NCBI RefSeq assembly: GCF_007744675.1
Contig: NZ_CP036269.1
Span: forward strand, 2,061,501 to 2,125,500
Origin: Gimesia alba
GTDB lineage: Bacteria > Planctomycetota > Planctomycetia > Planctomycetales > Planctomycetaceae
DNA: 64,000 nucleotides
Direction: 5' to 3'
The position numbers were made by a program, and so were the translations under genes. The notes beneath the pieces were generated by a model. The model searched no databases and was not told the origin of the DNA. It worked only from the letters and a program-made list of their open reading frames with translations. Below, one piece after another: positions 53,774 to 62,030 of the stretch. Positions within the stretch are counted from its first letter, which is position 1; every line of letters starts with the position of its first letter.

Positions 53774-56700
53774 ATGCCGCTGTCATCCTCTTTGAAACAG
53801 GTTCGCCTGACGATCGTACTCACTGCTGTTTTTTCAGTATTCCTGATCAGTCTGACAGTGAGTGCAATTTCAGCTGATAAAACGGAAGATGCCAAACCAA
53901 AGGTCGATTATTCGTCCGAGATGCCCCGCATCCTGCCGCGGACGCCGGCCGAAGCATTGAAGTCGTTCAAGCTGCACGATGATTTTCAAATCGAACTCGT
54001 CGCAGCAGAACCGTTGGTCCGCGATCCGGTCGCCATGTGTTTTGATGAGCGCGGGCGTGCCTACGTCATCGAAATGCCCGAGTACAACGATGCCAACAAA
54101 GAGGGCTACAGTTCGGTCAAACTTCTGGAAGATACCAACGGCGATGGAAAATATGACAAGAGCTATCCCTTCCTGACCGATATGACATTGCCCACCGCGG
54201 TTTGCAGTTATAAAGGGGGCGTCTTTGTCGGCGCACCGCCCTATGTCTATTACTGCAAAGACACGGACGGCGACCGTAAAGCCGATGTGCGCGAAATCGT
54301 GATGACCGGCTTTGGACGCGACAAAGGGGACGAAGGCATGATCAATTCATTTCGCTGGGGCCTCGATAACAAGATTCATTTTTCCACAGGCACCGATGGG
54401 GGCGTGATTACCGTTGCCGCTGACAAGGAGAAAAAAACTTACAACACCCGGGGCCGCGGGGTCATTCTCGATCCTGAAACCCGTACGATTGAACTGACCA
54501 CAGGCGGCGGTCAGCATGGCATGAGCCTGGGAATCTGGAACCGCAACTTCGTCTGCTCGAATGGCGTTCCCATGCAGGTGCTGATGTACGATGACCGTTA
54601 TATCGCCCGCAATCCCTATCTGGCACCACCGGCAGCCCCCGTTTCGATTGCCCCCGGCGGCAAATTTACAAAACTGCTCCGCATCAGTCAGATTGAACCC
54701 TGGCGCATTTTGCGAACGCGATTGCGTGCCCAGAGTGCAAAAGGGGACTATGAAAAAGGGAACCCATCCGGTTACTTCACGGCGGCCACTGGTGTCACCG
54801 TTTATCGGGGAGACGCTTGGCCTTTAGAATTTCAAGGTAACATCTTTGTGGGCGAGCCCGCCAATAATCTGGTCTATCGCGCCGCGCCCCAGCCCGACGG
54901 ATTGTCTCTCGTCGCACCGCGTGCCGATCAGGATGCGGAATTTCTGGCCTCGACCGATGTCTGGTTTCGACCGGTCCAGTTTGAGAACGGACCCGACGGC
55001 GCGTTGTACGTTCTGGACATGTACCGCGAGCTCATCGAAGGCGCGCCCTTCATCCCGGAAGACATTCTGAAACACATCGATCCGATTGGCGGTCAGGAAA
55101 TGGGACGCATCTATCGCATCGTTCCCAAAGATTTTCAGCAGCCGACACTGCCCGATTTCGAAACACTTTCCTCAAAAGAACTGGTCGCATTATTGGAAAG
55201 TGATAACGGCTGGACTCGCGATACTGCCCAGCGTCTGTTGTTCGAACGTCAGGATACCTCCGTCAGCAATGATTTAATTCAACTGGCAAGAAAATCCGGC
55301 AAGCCGATTACCCGGGCAACCGCACTCTGGTCGCTGCAAGGGACAAAATCACTCGATGAGGGGACGCTGCTCAAAGGGCTCAAGGACGAGAATTTTCAAG
55401 TCAGAAAACAGGCCTTGCAGATCGCAGAGCAGTATGCAAACTCAGCTAATATTCAGAAACAGATGCTGGCACTGGCTAGTGATCCATCGCTGGAAGTCCA
55501 GTACCAGGCCGCTTTTTCACTGGGCGCTTTTGAATCCTCAGCACGCAATCAGGCACTCGCTGATCTGCTGACACGCCATGTAGATAACAAATGGATGCGC
55601 ATGGCCGTTCAGAGTTCTCTGAACAAGGGAGCCGGTGAAGTCTTTGCACTGCTGGTGAAGAATCCAACGTTACTCAAGCAGAAACCGGCTCAGGCATTTC
55701 TTATCTCGTTGGCAGTGCAGATAGGAGCTCAGAAGGATTCAGAGAACGTGAAGCGGCTCTTGTCGTCTCTGAAATCGTTGCCGGCAGCAGATCAGAAATT
55801 CGCCGAAATCTTATTCCGCAATTTGCTCTCTCGCGCTTCGGGGACCACGAAAACGGTGATAAACCAATCGTCCAGCGGACATACGGCGAAGCTTTTGAAA
55901 GGGATGATGCAAACCGCGATGCAACAGGCTACCAATGCCAAACTGCCTGTGAAAGCCCGCGTGGATGCCATTCCGACATTGAGCATTGGAAAATTTGATG
56001 ATACCGGAGATGTCTTCGAAGAACTGCTTACCGTACAGCAACCTTTGCCAATCCGCCAGCGCGCCATCACGGCGCTGGGTTTGGTTAACGATCTTCGTGT
56101 TGCCGCACTGCTGATTGAGTCCTGGCCGGGCTTCAGTCCGCAGCTACGAATGAGTGCGGTCGAAACTCTGTTTTCCCGCAAGCCCTGGATGGTGAGTTTG
56201 CTCGATTCGATCAAGGCAGGCAAGATTAACCCCGGCGATATCAGCCCCGAACGGGTTCAACTGTTAAAGACAAATCCGGACAGCAAAATCAAGAAACGGG
56301 CCGATGCCCTGTTTCATAATCAGCGATTAACGGGGCGCTCCGATATCGTCAAAGAATATCAGGCCGCGCTCAAACTCAAGGGAGATCCCGCGAACGGCAA
56401 ACTGGTGTTCAAGAAAGCCTGCTCTGCCTGCCACCGTCTGGAGAATGTCGGCGTGCAACTCGGTGCCGACTTGAAAGCCATCAAAGATCGCGGCACGGAA
56501 GCGGTTCTGCTGAATATTCTCGATCCGAATCGGGAAGTGAAGCCACAGTATGTGACCTATCTGCTCGTCACCACGCAAGGCAGAACGCTTACAGGACTGA
56601 TCAAAGAAGAAAATGCGAACAGCATCACCATCGCCCGCGCCGATGGAACACAGGATACTGTGCTCCGCATTGACATTGATGAAATGATCAGCTCGAAGCT

Positions 56701-56785
56701 CTCCTTTATGCCCGAAGGACTCGAAAAGCAGATCAACAAACAGGAAATGGCCGACCTGCTCGCTTATCTGAATGCAACCAAATAG
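53774..56785 (+). CDS. PVC-type membrane-bound dehydrogenase with HEAT-like repeats and C-terminal heme domain
   Basis: This 1003-residue exported protein starts with a signal peptide (VRLTIVLTAVFSVFLISLT). Residues about 60-460 form the TIGR02604-type propeller domain (FQIELVAAEPLVRDPVAMCF, RWGLDNKIHF, GGGQHGMSLGIWNRNFV, ENGPDGALYVLDMYRELIEG in part). Residues about 470-840 are alpha-helical HEAT-like repeats. The C terminus is a TIGR02603-type heme domain with CSACH near residue 883 (KLVFKKACSACHRL) and FMPEGLEKQINKQEMADLLA at the end. It probably oxidises a sugar or alcohol outside the cell and passes electrons to a cytochrome; the substrate is unknown. No operon partner on this strand. 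Confidence 0.93.
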   Translation: MPLSSSLKQVRLTIVLTAVFSVFLISLTVSAISADKTEDAKPKVDYSSEMPRILPRTPAEALKSFKLHDDFQIELVAAEPLVRDPVAMCFDERGRAYVIEMPEYNDANKEGYSSVKLLEDTNGDGKYDKSYPFLTDMTLPTAVCSYKGGVFVGAPPYVYYCKDTDGDRKADVREIVMTGFGRDKGDEGMINSFRWGLDNKIHFSTGTDGGVITVAADKEKKTYNTRGRGVILDPETRTIELTTGGGQHGMSLGIWNRNFVCSNGVPMQVLMYDDRYIARNPYLAPPAAPVSIAPGGKFTKLLRISQIEPWRILRTRLRAQSAKGDYEKGNPSGYFTAATGVTVYRGDAWPLEFQGNIFVGEPANNLVYRAAPQPDGLSLVAPRADQDAEFLASTDVWFRPVQFENGPDGALYVLDMYRELIEGAPFIPEDILKHIDPIGGQEMGRIYRIVPKDFQQPTLPDFETLSSKELVALLESDNGWTRDTAQRLLFERQDTSVSNDLIQLARKSGKPITRATALWSLQGTKSLDEGTLLKGLKDENFQVRKQALQIAEQYANSANIQKQMLALASDPSLEVQYQAAFSLGAFESSARNQALADLLTRHVDNKWMRMAVQSSLNKGAGEVFALLVKNPTLLKQKPAQAFLISLAVQIGAQKDSENVKRLLSSLKSLPAADQKFAEILFRNLLSRASGTTKTVINQSSSGHTAKLLKGMMQTAMQQATNAKLPVKARVDAIPTLSIGKFDDTGDVFEELLTVQQPLPIRQRAITALGLVNDLRVAALLIESWPGFSPQLRMSAVETLFSRKPWMVSLLDSIKAGKINPGDISPERVQLLKTNPDSKIKKRADALFHNQRLTGRSDIVKEYQAALKLKGDPANGKLVFKKACSACHRLENVGVQLGADLKAIKDRGTEAVLLNILDPNREVKPQYVTYLLVTTQGRTLTGLIKEENANSITIARADGTQDTVLRIDIDEMISSKLSFMPEGLEKQINKQEMADLLAYLNATK

Positions 56786-56806
56786 TCGATTTTCTGAGGA
56801 TGCGAG

Positions 56807-57586
56807 TCAGGTCACAATTCGCACGAACCGACGACGGAATTCGCTCGGCGTCTGTCCGAAGCGGCGGCGAAAATGAATGGTAAATCGGGAAGGATCGGCA
56901 TAGCCGACCCGCGCGGCAATCTCGTGGATGGGACGATTCGATTGTCGCAGCAAATTCGCTGCTTTCTGTATCCGCAGTTCAATCAGATAGTCACTGAATC
57001 CCAGCCCCAATGTGTCGCGGAACAGACGCGCCAGATGGCCCGGGCTGCATCCGGCGATCTGCTTTGCCAGTTCCGGAAGTCGAATTGATTCATGGAAATG
57101 AAACGCCAGATACGCACAGGCGCGGGACAAGGGGTCGCGCGGCAGAGATTGGTCGTGGGTAGCATCAGCCAGCCGAAACCAAATGGCATCCAGGTGAGTC
57201 AACGCTTCCTCTTCCGCTTCTTCCACACTGCCGGCGACAATTGCATCCACCAGCGGTCGATGCGATTCAAACAAAACTGAAAGATCGGGCCAGCATTCTT
57301 TGATCGTTTTAATACGGAACGCATTCTGTGCCTCAAACGCGGCCTGCCACGACTGGGCTAAACCGGGTACGTTAGCCAGGTCGATGATTGCCTGATGCAG
57401 CCCCCGGTCATCATTGGCAAAGCGGCGATAATCTCCTTTTTCGGATGCGATTTGCAGCTTTTGAAACCGCTTGAGTAACTTCTGGGGATCGCTGCCTTGC
57501 TGTACATTTTCAGCTGCATAACGCGCGGCAAAACTTTCCAGAGTCGCACGCAGTCTGGTTACGGATTTCATTGGTGTTTGATTCAT
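56807..57586 (-). CDS. FCD sensor fused to an AraC DNA-binding domain
   Basis: From ATG 57586 the protein has 259 residues (ATG 57637 would give 276). Residues about 1-140 form an FCD ligand-binding domain of the kind found in GntR/FadR regulators: FANDDRGLHQAI, FESHRPLVDAI and ALTHLDAIWF supply the Asp/His metal ligands. The GntR winged helix that should precede it is absent; instead a C-terminal AraC domain follows (ELAKQIAGCSPGHLARLFRD, AARVGYADPSRFTIHFRRRF, TPSEFRRRF). This domain swap is unusual. It is divergent from a sialidase-fold gene, with the 14-bp palindrome at 57640 between them. Confidence 0.9.
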   Translation of the reverse strand: MNQTPMKSVTRLRATLESFAARYAAENVQQGSDPQKLLKRFQKLQIASEKGDYRRFANDDRGLHQAIIDLANVPGLAQSWQAAFEAQNAFRIKTIKECWPDLSVLFESHRPLVDAIVAGSVEEAEEEALTHLDAIWFRLADATHDQSLPRDPLSRACAYLAFHFHESIRLPELAKQIAGCSPGHLARLFRDTLGLGFSDYLIELRIQKAANLLRQSNRPIHEIAARVGYADPSRFTIHFRRRFGQTPSEFRRRFVRIVT

Positions 57587-57639
57587 TGTCTCTGTTTTTC
57601 GAATACGTCCTATGTGAATTCGCGCGCCAAGTTGCATCT

Positions 57640-57653
57640 ATACAATATTGTAT
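57640..57653. promoter_or_regulatory. Perfect 14-bp palindrome, likely operator
   Basis: ATACAATATTGTAT lies between the FCD-AraC gene and the divergent sialidase-fold gene. It contains the TACAAT/ATTGTA half-sites also found at 61903-61914 next to a GntR/FCD gene. Confidence 0.65.
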
Positions 57654-57761
57654 CCGTTTGCACAGAAAGTAAAATGGATGGTTCCCGGGACTGCTTGTGA
57701 AACTGAGTTTAAGTAGAATGAGAGTCTACATCCATTGAATGAACGCGCTAAGGAATCTCTG

Positions 57762-59561
57762 ATGAAACCGATATTGATGTTTCTTGTCTGGTTACTGATC
57801 CCGCTGACTGGATTCGCAGAGCAGAAGCTGCTTCTGCAACGTGATTTTGAAGCGGAGGCGGTCGGAGAACCGCCTCAGGGCGGGATGGCATTTCTTCCCG
57901 GTTCGAAACCCGACGTCAAGGTGGTGGGATTGGGCGCGGGGCAGTCATCTCGGTGCCTCAAAGCAGTGCGTTCGGATTCCGGAAGGCTGACCGCACTTGC
58001 GTTTGAGTTTTCTGAACCACAGCAGCGAGTTCTTATTGAACTTTCGTTTGCGTTTTCACCGGGTAAAGGGCGTTCGTTGAATCTCTGGTCCTTCGAGCCA
58101 AAGGGACAGGATGCAAGCCAGTTTAATCTGTGTATTCAGAATGGTTCGTTGCAGCAGTACGACGGACGCACTAAAACCTGGCAGGTGATTTCGCGCAATG
58201 TAAAGCCATCAACCGATGCGGACCATCCCGTGTGGCATCGCCTGAAGATGGTCTTTGATGCGAAGCAACCGGGAATTGATTTCTGGTTGTCCCAACCGGG
58301 GACGCTCTCTTTACCGAAAAAGCCCACAGGCACACTCCACACATATCGTACCAATCTGGATCTCGCAGGCATCGCACTCGTGTCCGGCAAACGTTTGGCA
58401 CCGGATGCCTGGTATTATGTTGATGACCTGATTGTGCAGGGAGGGCCACAGCTTCCTTCGCCGGGAATGGTCAAACCATTGCCGAAACCGGTGACGCTTT
58501 GGACGGGTCCACCGATTCCGGCTGACTTCGAAAAAATTCCCTTCGTGCCCGGAATGACGCATCAGACGATTCACCGTGCTACGAAAGACGGTTATAAATT
58601 TCTGCATGGTGCCGCCATTATCGCTCACAAGGGAACGTTATACGCGAACTGGGCCAACAGTCCGAAGAATGAAAACGGTCCAGAGGAAACACTGCAGGGC
58701 CGACGTTCGAAAGATGGCGGCAAGACCTGGTCGGATCTGGAAATAATCGGCCCGGGCTTTGAAGGTCCTGACCGTCACAGTCACGGCGTATTGCTGGTGC
58801 ATCAGGGGAAGCTCTGGACCATCTGCAGTCGGTTTGGGATCGGCAAACCGGCAAAGCGATTTCCCGGCTTGCAGGCAGAAGCGTTTGTCTTGAATGAAGC
58901 CACCGATGCTTGGGAGTCACAGGGTATTGTCATGCAGAACTGCTGGCCTTATGACGAACCGGTGCGCATGGAGAACGGGAATCTGATTACCGGCGGACAG
59001 GACAAAGACGGCTTGCCCGTCGTTGCCATCAGTCACGGGGATGATCTTACCCGTTGGGATACCGTGTTGATTCCGTTTCCCCCCGAACTGAAGCCGTCCT
59101 TTGCCGAAACCACGGTGATGGCAAGCGGGAAGACTGTGCGCGCCATTATTCGCGGCGGTGCGGGTGTGGCCTGGATCGCGACCAGCGATGACTATGGCCG
59201 GACCTGGTCTCCCGCAAAGCAGAGTAATTTACCCATGCCGCGCAGTAAGGCCTATTTCGGAAAGTTAAGTACGGGACAGGAATATCTGGTTTCGAATTTA
59301 AAGAACCGAGACACGCTGGTGATTTCGGTGAGTAAGCCAGGGGAAACTACATTGAGCCGGATGTGGAAGATCCGTCACGGCAAGTCCGGGCCTCCCCGCT
59401 TTACCGGATTTGCCAAAGGGAAGCAGTGGTCGTATCCCTATGCCCATGAGCACGATGGCAAACTCTACGTTGTGTATTCCATCGGTAAGGAGGATTGTGG
59501 CCTGTCGATTCTGCCCCTTGAATCATTGCAGGTCCCTGCAGATTCAAACTCTGGACAGTGA
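57762..59561 (+). CDS. Secreted sialidase-fold (BNR/Asp-box) protein with LamG-like N-terminal domain
   Basis: From ATG 57762 (AAGGA 8 bases upstream) the protein has 599 residues; an earlier ATG at 57735 lacks a good site. A signal peptide (MKPILMFLVWLLIPLTGFA) precedes a beta-sandwich region (about 25-225, RDFEAEAVGEPPQGG, WHRLKMVFDAKQPGIDFWL). The rest is a six-blade sialidase-like propeller with Asp boxes (SKDGGKTWSD near 320, SDDYGRTWSP near 480). I cannot confirm the sialidase arginine triad, so it may act on another glycan. Divergent from and probably controlled by the FCD-AraC regulator. Confidence 0.88.
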   Translation: MKPILMFLVWLLIPLTGFAEQKLLLQRDFEAEAVGEPPQGGMAFLPGSKPDVKVVGLGAGQSSRCLKAVRSDSGRLTALAFEFSEPQQRVLIELSFAFSPGKGRSLNLWSFEPKGQDASQFNLCIQNGSLQQYDGRTKTWQVISRNVKPSTDADHPVWHRLKMVFDAKQPGIDFWLSQPGTLSLPKKPTGTLHTYRTNLDLAGIALVSGKRLAPDAWYYVDDLIVQGGPQLPSPGMVKPLPKPVTLWTGPPIPADFEKIPFVPGMTHQTIHRATKDGYKFLHGAAIIAHKGTLYANWANSPKNENGPEETLQGRRSKDGGKTWSDLEIIGPGFEGPDRHSHGVLLVHQGKLWTICSRFGIGKPAKRFPGLQAEAFVLNEATDAWESQGIVMQNCWPYDEPVRMENGNLITGGQDKDGLPVVAISHGDDLTRWDTVLIPFPPELKPSFAETTVMASGKTVRAIIRGGAGVAWIATSDDYGRTWSPAKQSNLPMPRSKAYFGKLSTGQEYLVSNLKNRDTLVISVSKPGETTLSRMWKIRHGKSGPPRFTGFAKGKQWSYPYAHEHDGKLYVVYSIGKEDCGLSILPLESLQVPADSNSGQ

Positions 59562-59819
59562 AATCCAGCGTTTTCTTTTTTCGGCGCTCTTCTGAAACTC
59601 CCTTAAAGTCTTTGAGATTCCCATATCGAAAGATTCGGGGGCGCAGTGCGCGAATACGGCGCGAATCGATTTCGCGAAAATTCAAAATGGTCTGCTTGTC
59701 AACTAAGGCTGACATTCTAAGGTTGCAACAGTAAAGAAAATTGAGTGGCCACTTCATGTTTCAAAACGTTCAATCAAAAACTGAGTTAATAACCTCCCCT
59801 CATTGAAGGAGTTCGTTAG

Positions 59820-61001
59820 ATGAAACGCTTATTAAAAACATCAGTGGCATTCGCGACGATTTTAGCTGTTTCGTTTTCAGCCACGTTCACCCATGCCGCT
59901 GAGAAAAAAGACATTGTCGACACCGCTGTTAACGCGGGTTCGTTCAAAACACTGGCGGCTGCATTGGGAGCCGCTGATCTCGTAGACGCACTAAAGGGCA
60001 AAGGACCATTCACCGTTTTCGCTCCCACCGATGCGGCATTCAAAAAGCTGCCGGCGGGAACAGTAGAAACCCTGTTGAAACCAGAGAACAAAGACCAGCT
60101 CATCGCGATTCTGACATACCATGTCGTGCCAGGTAAAGTCGCTTCGAAGGATGTCGTAAAATTAAAAGGTGCCAAGACATTAAATGGACAGCGAGCCGAT
60201 ATTCAGACGCAGGGCGGGAAAGTCAAAGTTGACGGTGCCAGCGTGGAAGCCGTTGACATCGAGTGTTCCAACGGCATCATCCATGTGATTGACAGTGTGA
60301 TTCTCCCCAGTGAGAAAAACATCGTCGTCACCGCCTCGGAAGCAGAAAAATTCAAGACACTCCTCGCAGCGGCAACAGCAGCAGGTCTGGCAGATGTGCT
60401 TGCGAATAAAGGGCCGTTTACGGTCTTTGCTCCCACCGATGAAGCATTCGCGAAACTTCCGGAAGGTACTGTCGCCAGTCTCTTGAAGCCGGAAAATAAA
60501 GAAAAGCTGGCAGCGATTCTGAAATACCATGTCGTCGCAGGACGCGTTTACTCCGAAGATGCCTTGGCTGCGGGCAAAGCGAAAACACTGCAAGGCAAGA
60601 AGGTGAAAATCAGTGCTTCCAACGGTGTCGCTAAAGTAAATAATGCGAAGTTGCTGGCAACAGACATCGATGCATCAAACGGCGTGATTCACATCATTGA
60701 TACAGTCATCATGCCTCCTGAGGATAAGAAACTCAGTGCTGTAGAAGCGTGTGAGAAAATCAAGCACACAGTCGCACGCGGGGCCAATTTGTATAATCAC
60801 GGGCACTATGGTGAAACAACAAAATTATACAAAAAAACGATGCAAACCATGCTGGACAGCGTAGATAACATGCCGGAAGAAATTCGCGTCAACATGAAGC
60901 GGGCACTAACCCACTCTGAAAAAATGCACTGCGCCTCACAGCAGGCATGGACCCTGAGACATGCATTGGATCATGCTTACATGCAAATGTCAGCTCTCTA
61001 A
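59820..61001 (+). CDS. Exported protein with two fasciclin (FAS1) domains
   Basis: This 393-residue protein has a signal peptide ([20 protein letters not shown]), two FAS1 domains (about 30-165 and 168-303; each with [20 protein letters not shown] and a GIIHVID/GVIHIID box), and a C-terminal helical region rich in His and Met (residues 305-393, [19 protein letters not shown]). FAS1 domains mediate adhesion in surface or matrix proteins. ATG 59820 follows AAGGAG. The tandem domains are more alike than usual, which points to internal duplication. A terminator follows at 61024, so it is monocistronic. Confidence 0.94.
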   Translation: MKRLLKTSVAFATILAVSFSATFTHAAEKKDIVDTAVNAGSFKTLAAALGAADLVDALKGKGPFTVFAPTDAAFKKLPAGTVETLLKPENKDQLIAILTYHVVPGKVASKDVVKLKGAKTLNGQRADIQTQGGKVKVDGASVEAVDIECSNGIIHVIDSVILPSEKNIVVTASEAEKFKTLLAAATAAGLADVLANKGPFTVFAPTDEAFAKLPEGTVASLLKPENKEKLAAILKYHVVAGRVYSEDALAAGKAKTLQGKKVKISASNGVAKVNNAKLLATDIDASNGVIHIIDTVIMPPEDKKLSAVEACEKIKHTVARGANLYNHGHYGETTKLYKKTMQTMLDSVDNMPEEIRVNMKRALTHSEKMHCASQQAWTLRHALDHAYMQMSAL

Positions 61002-61023
61002 ATGAAAGTACTCTTCCGTTTTG

Positions 61024-61064
61024 AACTCCCGTGGTCATGGTCTCTATGGCGACGGGAGTTTTTT
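61024..61064 (+). terminator. Terminator of the fasciclin gene
   Basis: Arms AACTCCCGT (61024-61032) and ACGGGAGTT (61052-61060) followed by TTTTTT. The 19-base loop is longer than usual. Confidence 0.85.
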
Positions 61065-61087
61065 CAATCGCAGGCAGGTTTTGAGTT

Positions 61088-61708
61088 TTAATCAATATTC
61101 GAGATCAGCGCCTGGATGGAAACTTCGAGCTTTCCGGTACGAAACATTGCCACAATCGCAACGTGCTCGTAATAAATTTTCATTGGATCGTGGGGCTGCT
61201 GAAATCCTTCCAGGAAGTGACGCCGCAAGCGGGAGACGAGTGTGATCCAGATCGACATCAAACCCTGTTCCGGTGATCTCGCGACGATGGACTGATGAAA
61301 CTTGATATCCAGTTCCGCGAGTTGGACATAGTCGTGCGTTTCACAGGCGACTTTCATTTCATCCAGAATCGAATCCCATTCGGCAAAATCCGATTCATCC
61401 AGGTCGGCAAAAATCGATTTCAAGGCGAACGATTCAACCGTCTGCCTCAATGGAATCACCAGTTCCTGCATCGAATCAGAAGAAGAGGGCGCCACACGTA
61501 CTCCACAGTTGGGTTTCGACTCCACCATGCCCTCGTGGGCCAGTTGTTTGAGCGCTTCTCGAATCGGCGCCCGGCTGACCTGAAACCGTTCCGCCAGGCT
61601 CACTTCGCGTAACGGCGTGCCTTCTTGAATTCGCCCCGTAATGATTTCCATCCGTAGCAGGTCTACAATTTCTTGCTTCTGATTCTGTGCTAGCTCGGTT
61701 TGACTCAT
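61088..61708 (-). CDS. GntR-family (FCD) transcriptional regulator
   Basis: This 206-residue protein has an N-terminal winged helix (residues about 10-75; GTPLREVSLAERFQVSRAPI, EALKQLAHEGMV) and an FCD ligand domain to the C terminus (LAELDIKFHQSIV, a shortened tail). It ends about 10-20 residues earlier than many family members. It is divergent from the deacetylase/dehydrogenase fusion gene at 62031, and two ATTGT-ACAAT sites (61774, 61903) lie in the gap, so control of that gene and of itself is likely. The ligand is typically a small organic acid. Confidence 0.92.
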   Translation of the reverse strand: MSQTELAQNQKQEIVDLLRMEIITGRIQEGTPLREVSLAERFQVSRAPIREALKQLAHEGMVESKPNCGVRVAPSSSDSMQELVIPLRQTVESFALKSIFADLDESDFAEWDSILDEMKVACETHDYVQLAELDIKFHQSIVARSPEQGLMSIWITLVSRLRRHFLEGFQQPHDPMKIYYEHVAIVAMFRTGKLEVSIQALISNID

Positions 61709-61773
61709 AATAGCACCGCTTCTTCATCTCTGGTGAATGGGTTGGCTTTCTGTTTTGGATCATGTTTTGAGTA

Positions 61774-61785
61774 ATTGTAAACAAT
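61774..61785. promoter_or_regulatory. GntR-type operator-like site 1
   Basis: ATTGTAAACAAT: five-base arms ATTGT/ACAAT around AA, 65 bases upstream of the GntR gene start. Confidence 0.6.
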
Positions 61786-61902
61786 CATGACCTGGGAATC
61801 CAGTATTGGTTAGGAAGATAAATGAGAGTCAGGCTTGCTGTATTGCTTAAAGGTTGTGTTTTGGTTGGTTGTTGTCGATGTGAGAAAAATGCCTTTGGTA
61901 AA

Positions 61903-61914
61903 ATTGTATACAAT
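61903..61914. promoter_or_regulatory. GntR-type operator-like site 2
   Basis: ATTGTATACAAT is a perfect 12-bp palindrome, 116 bases upstream of the fusion gene at 62031. Sites of this form are typical of GntR/FCD regulators. The rest of 61709-62030 holds no gene. Confidence 0.68.
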
Positions 61915-62030
61915 ATGTTATGTCTTAAGTTGACAGGCTAGAGTACTTCCGCCAGACTAAAAGAGATGGTGTCATGTTGACTTCCGGGAAGTCGTTCGCG
62001 CTCGCCTGATTTGGCTGTGGAGATATTTAG

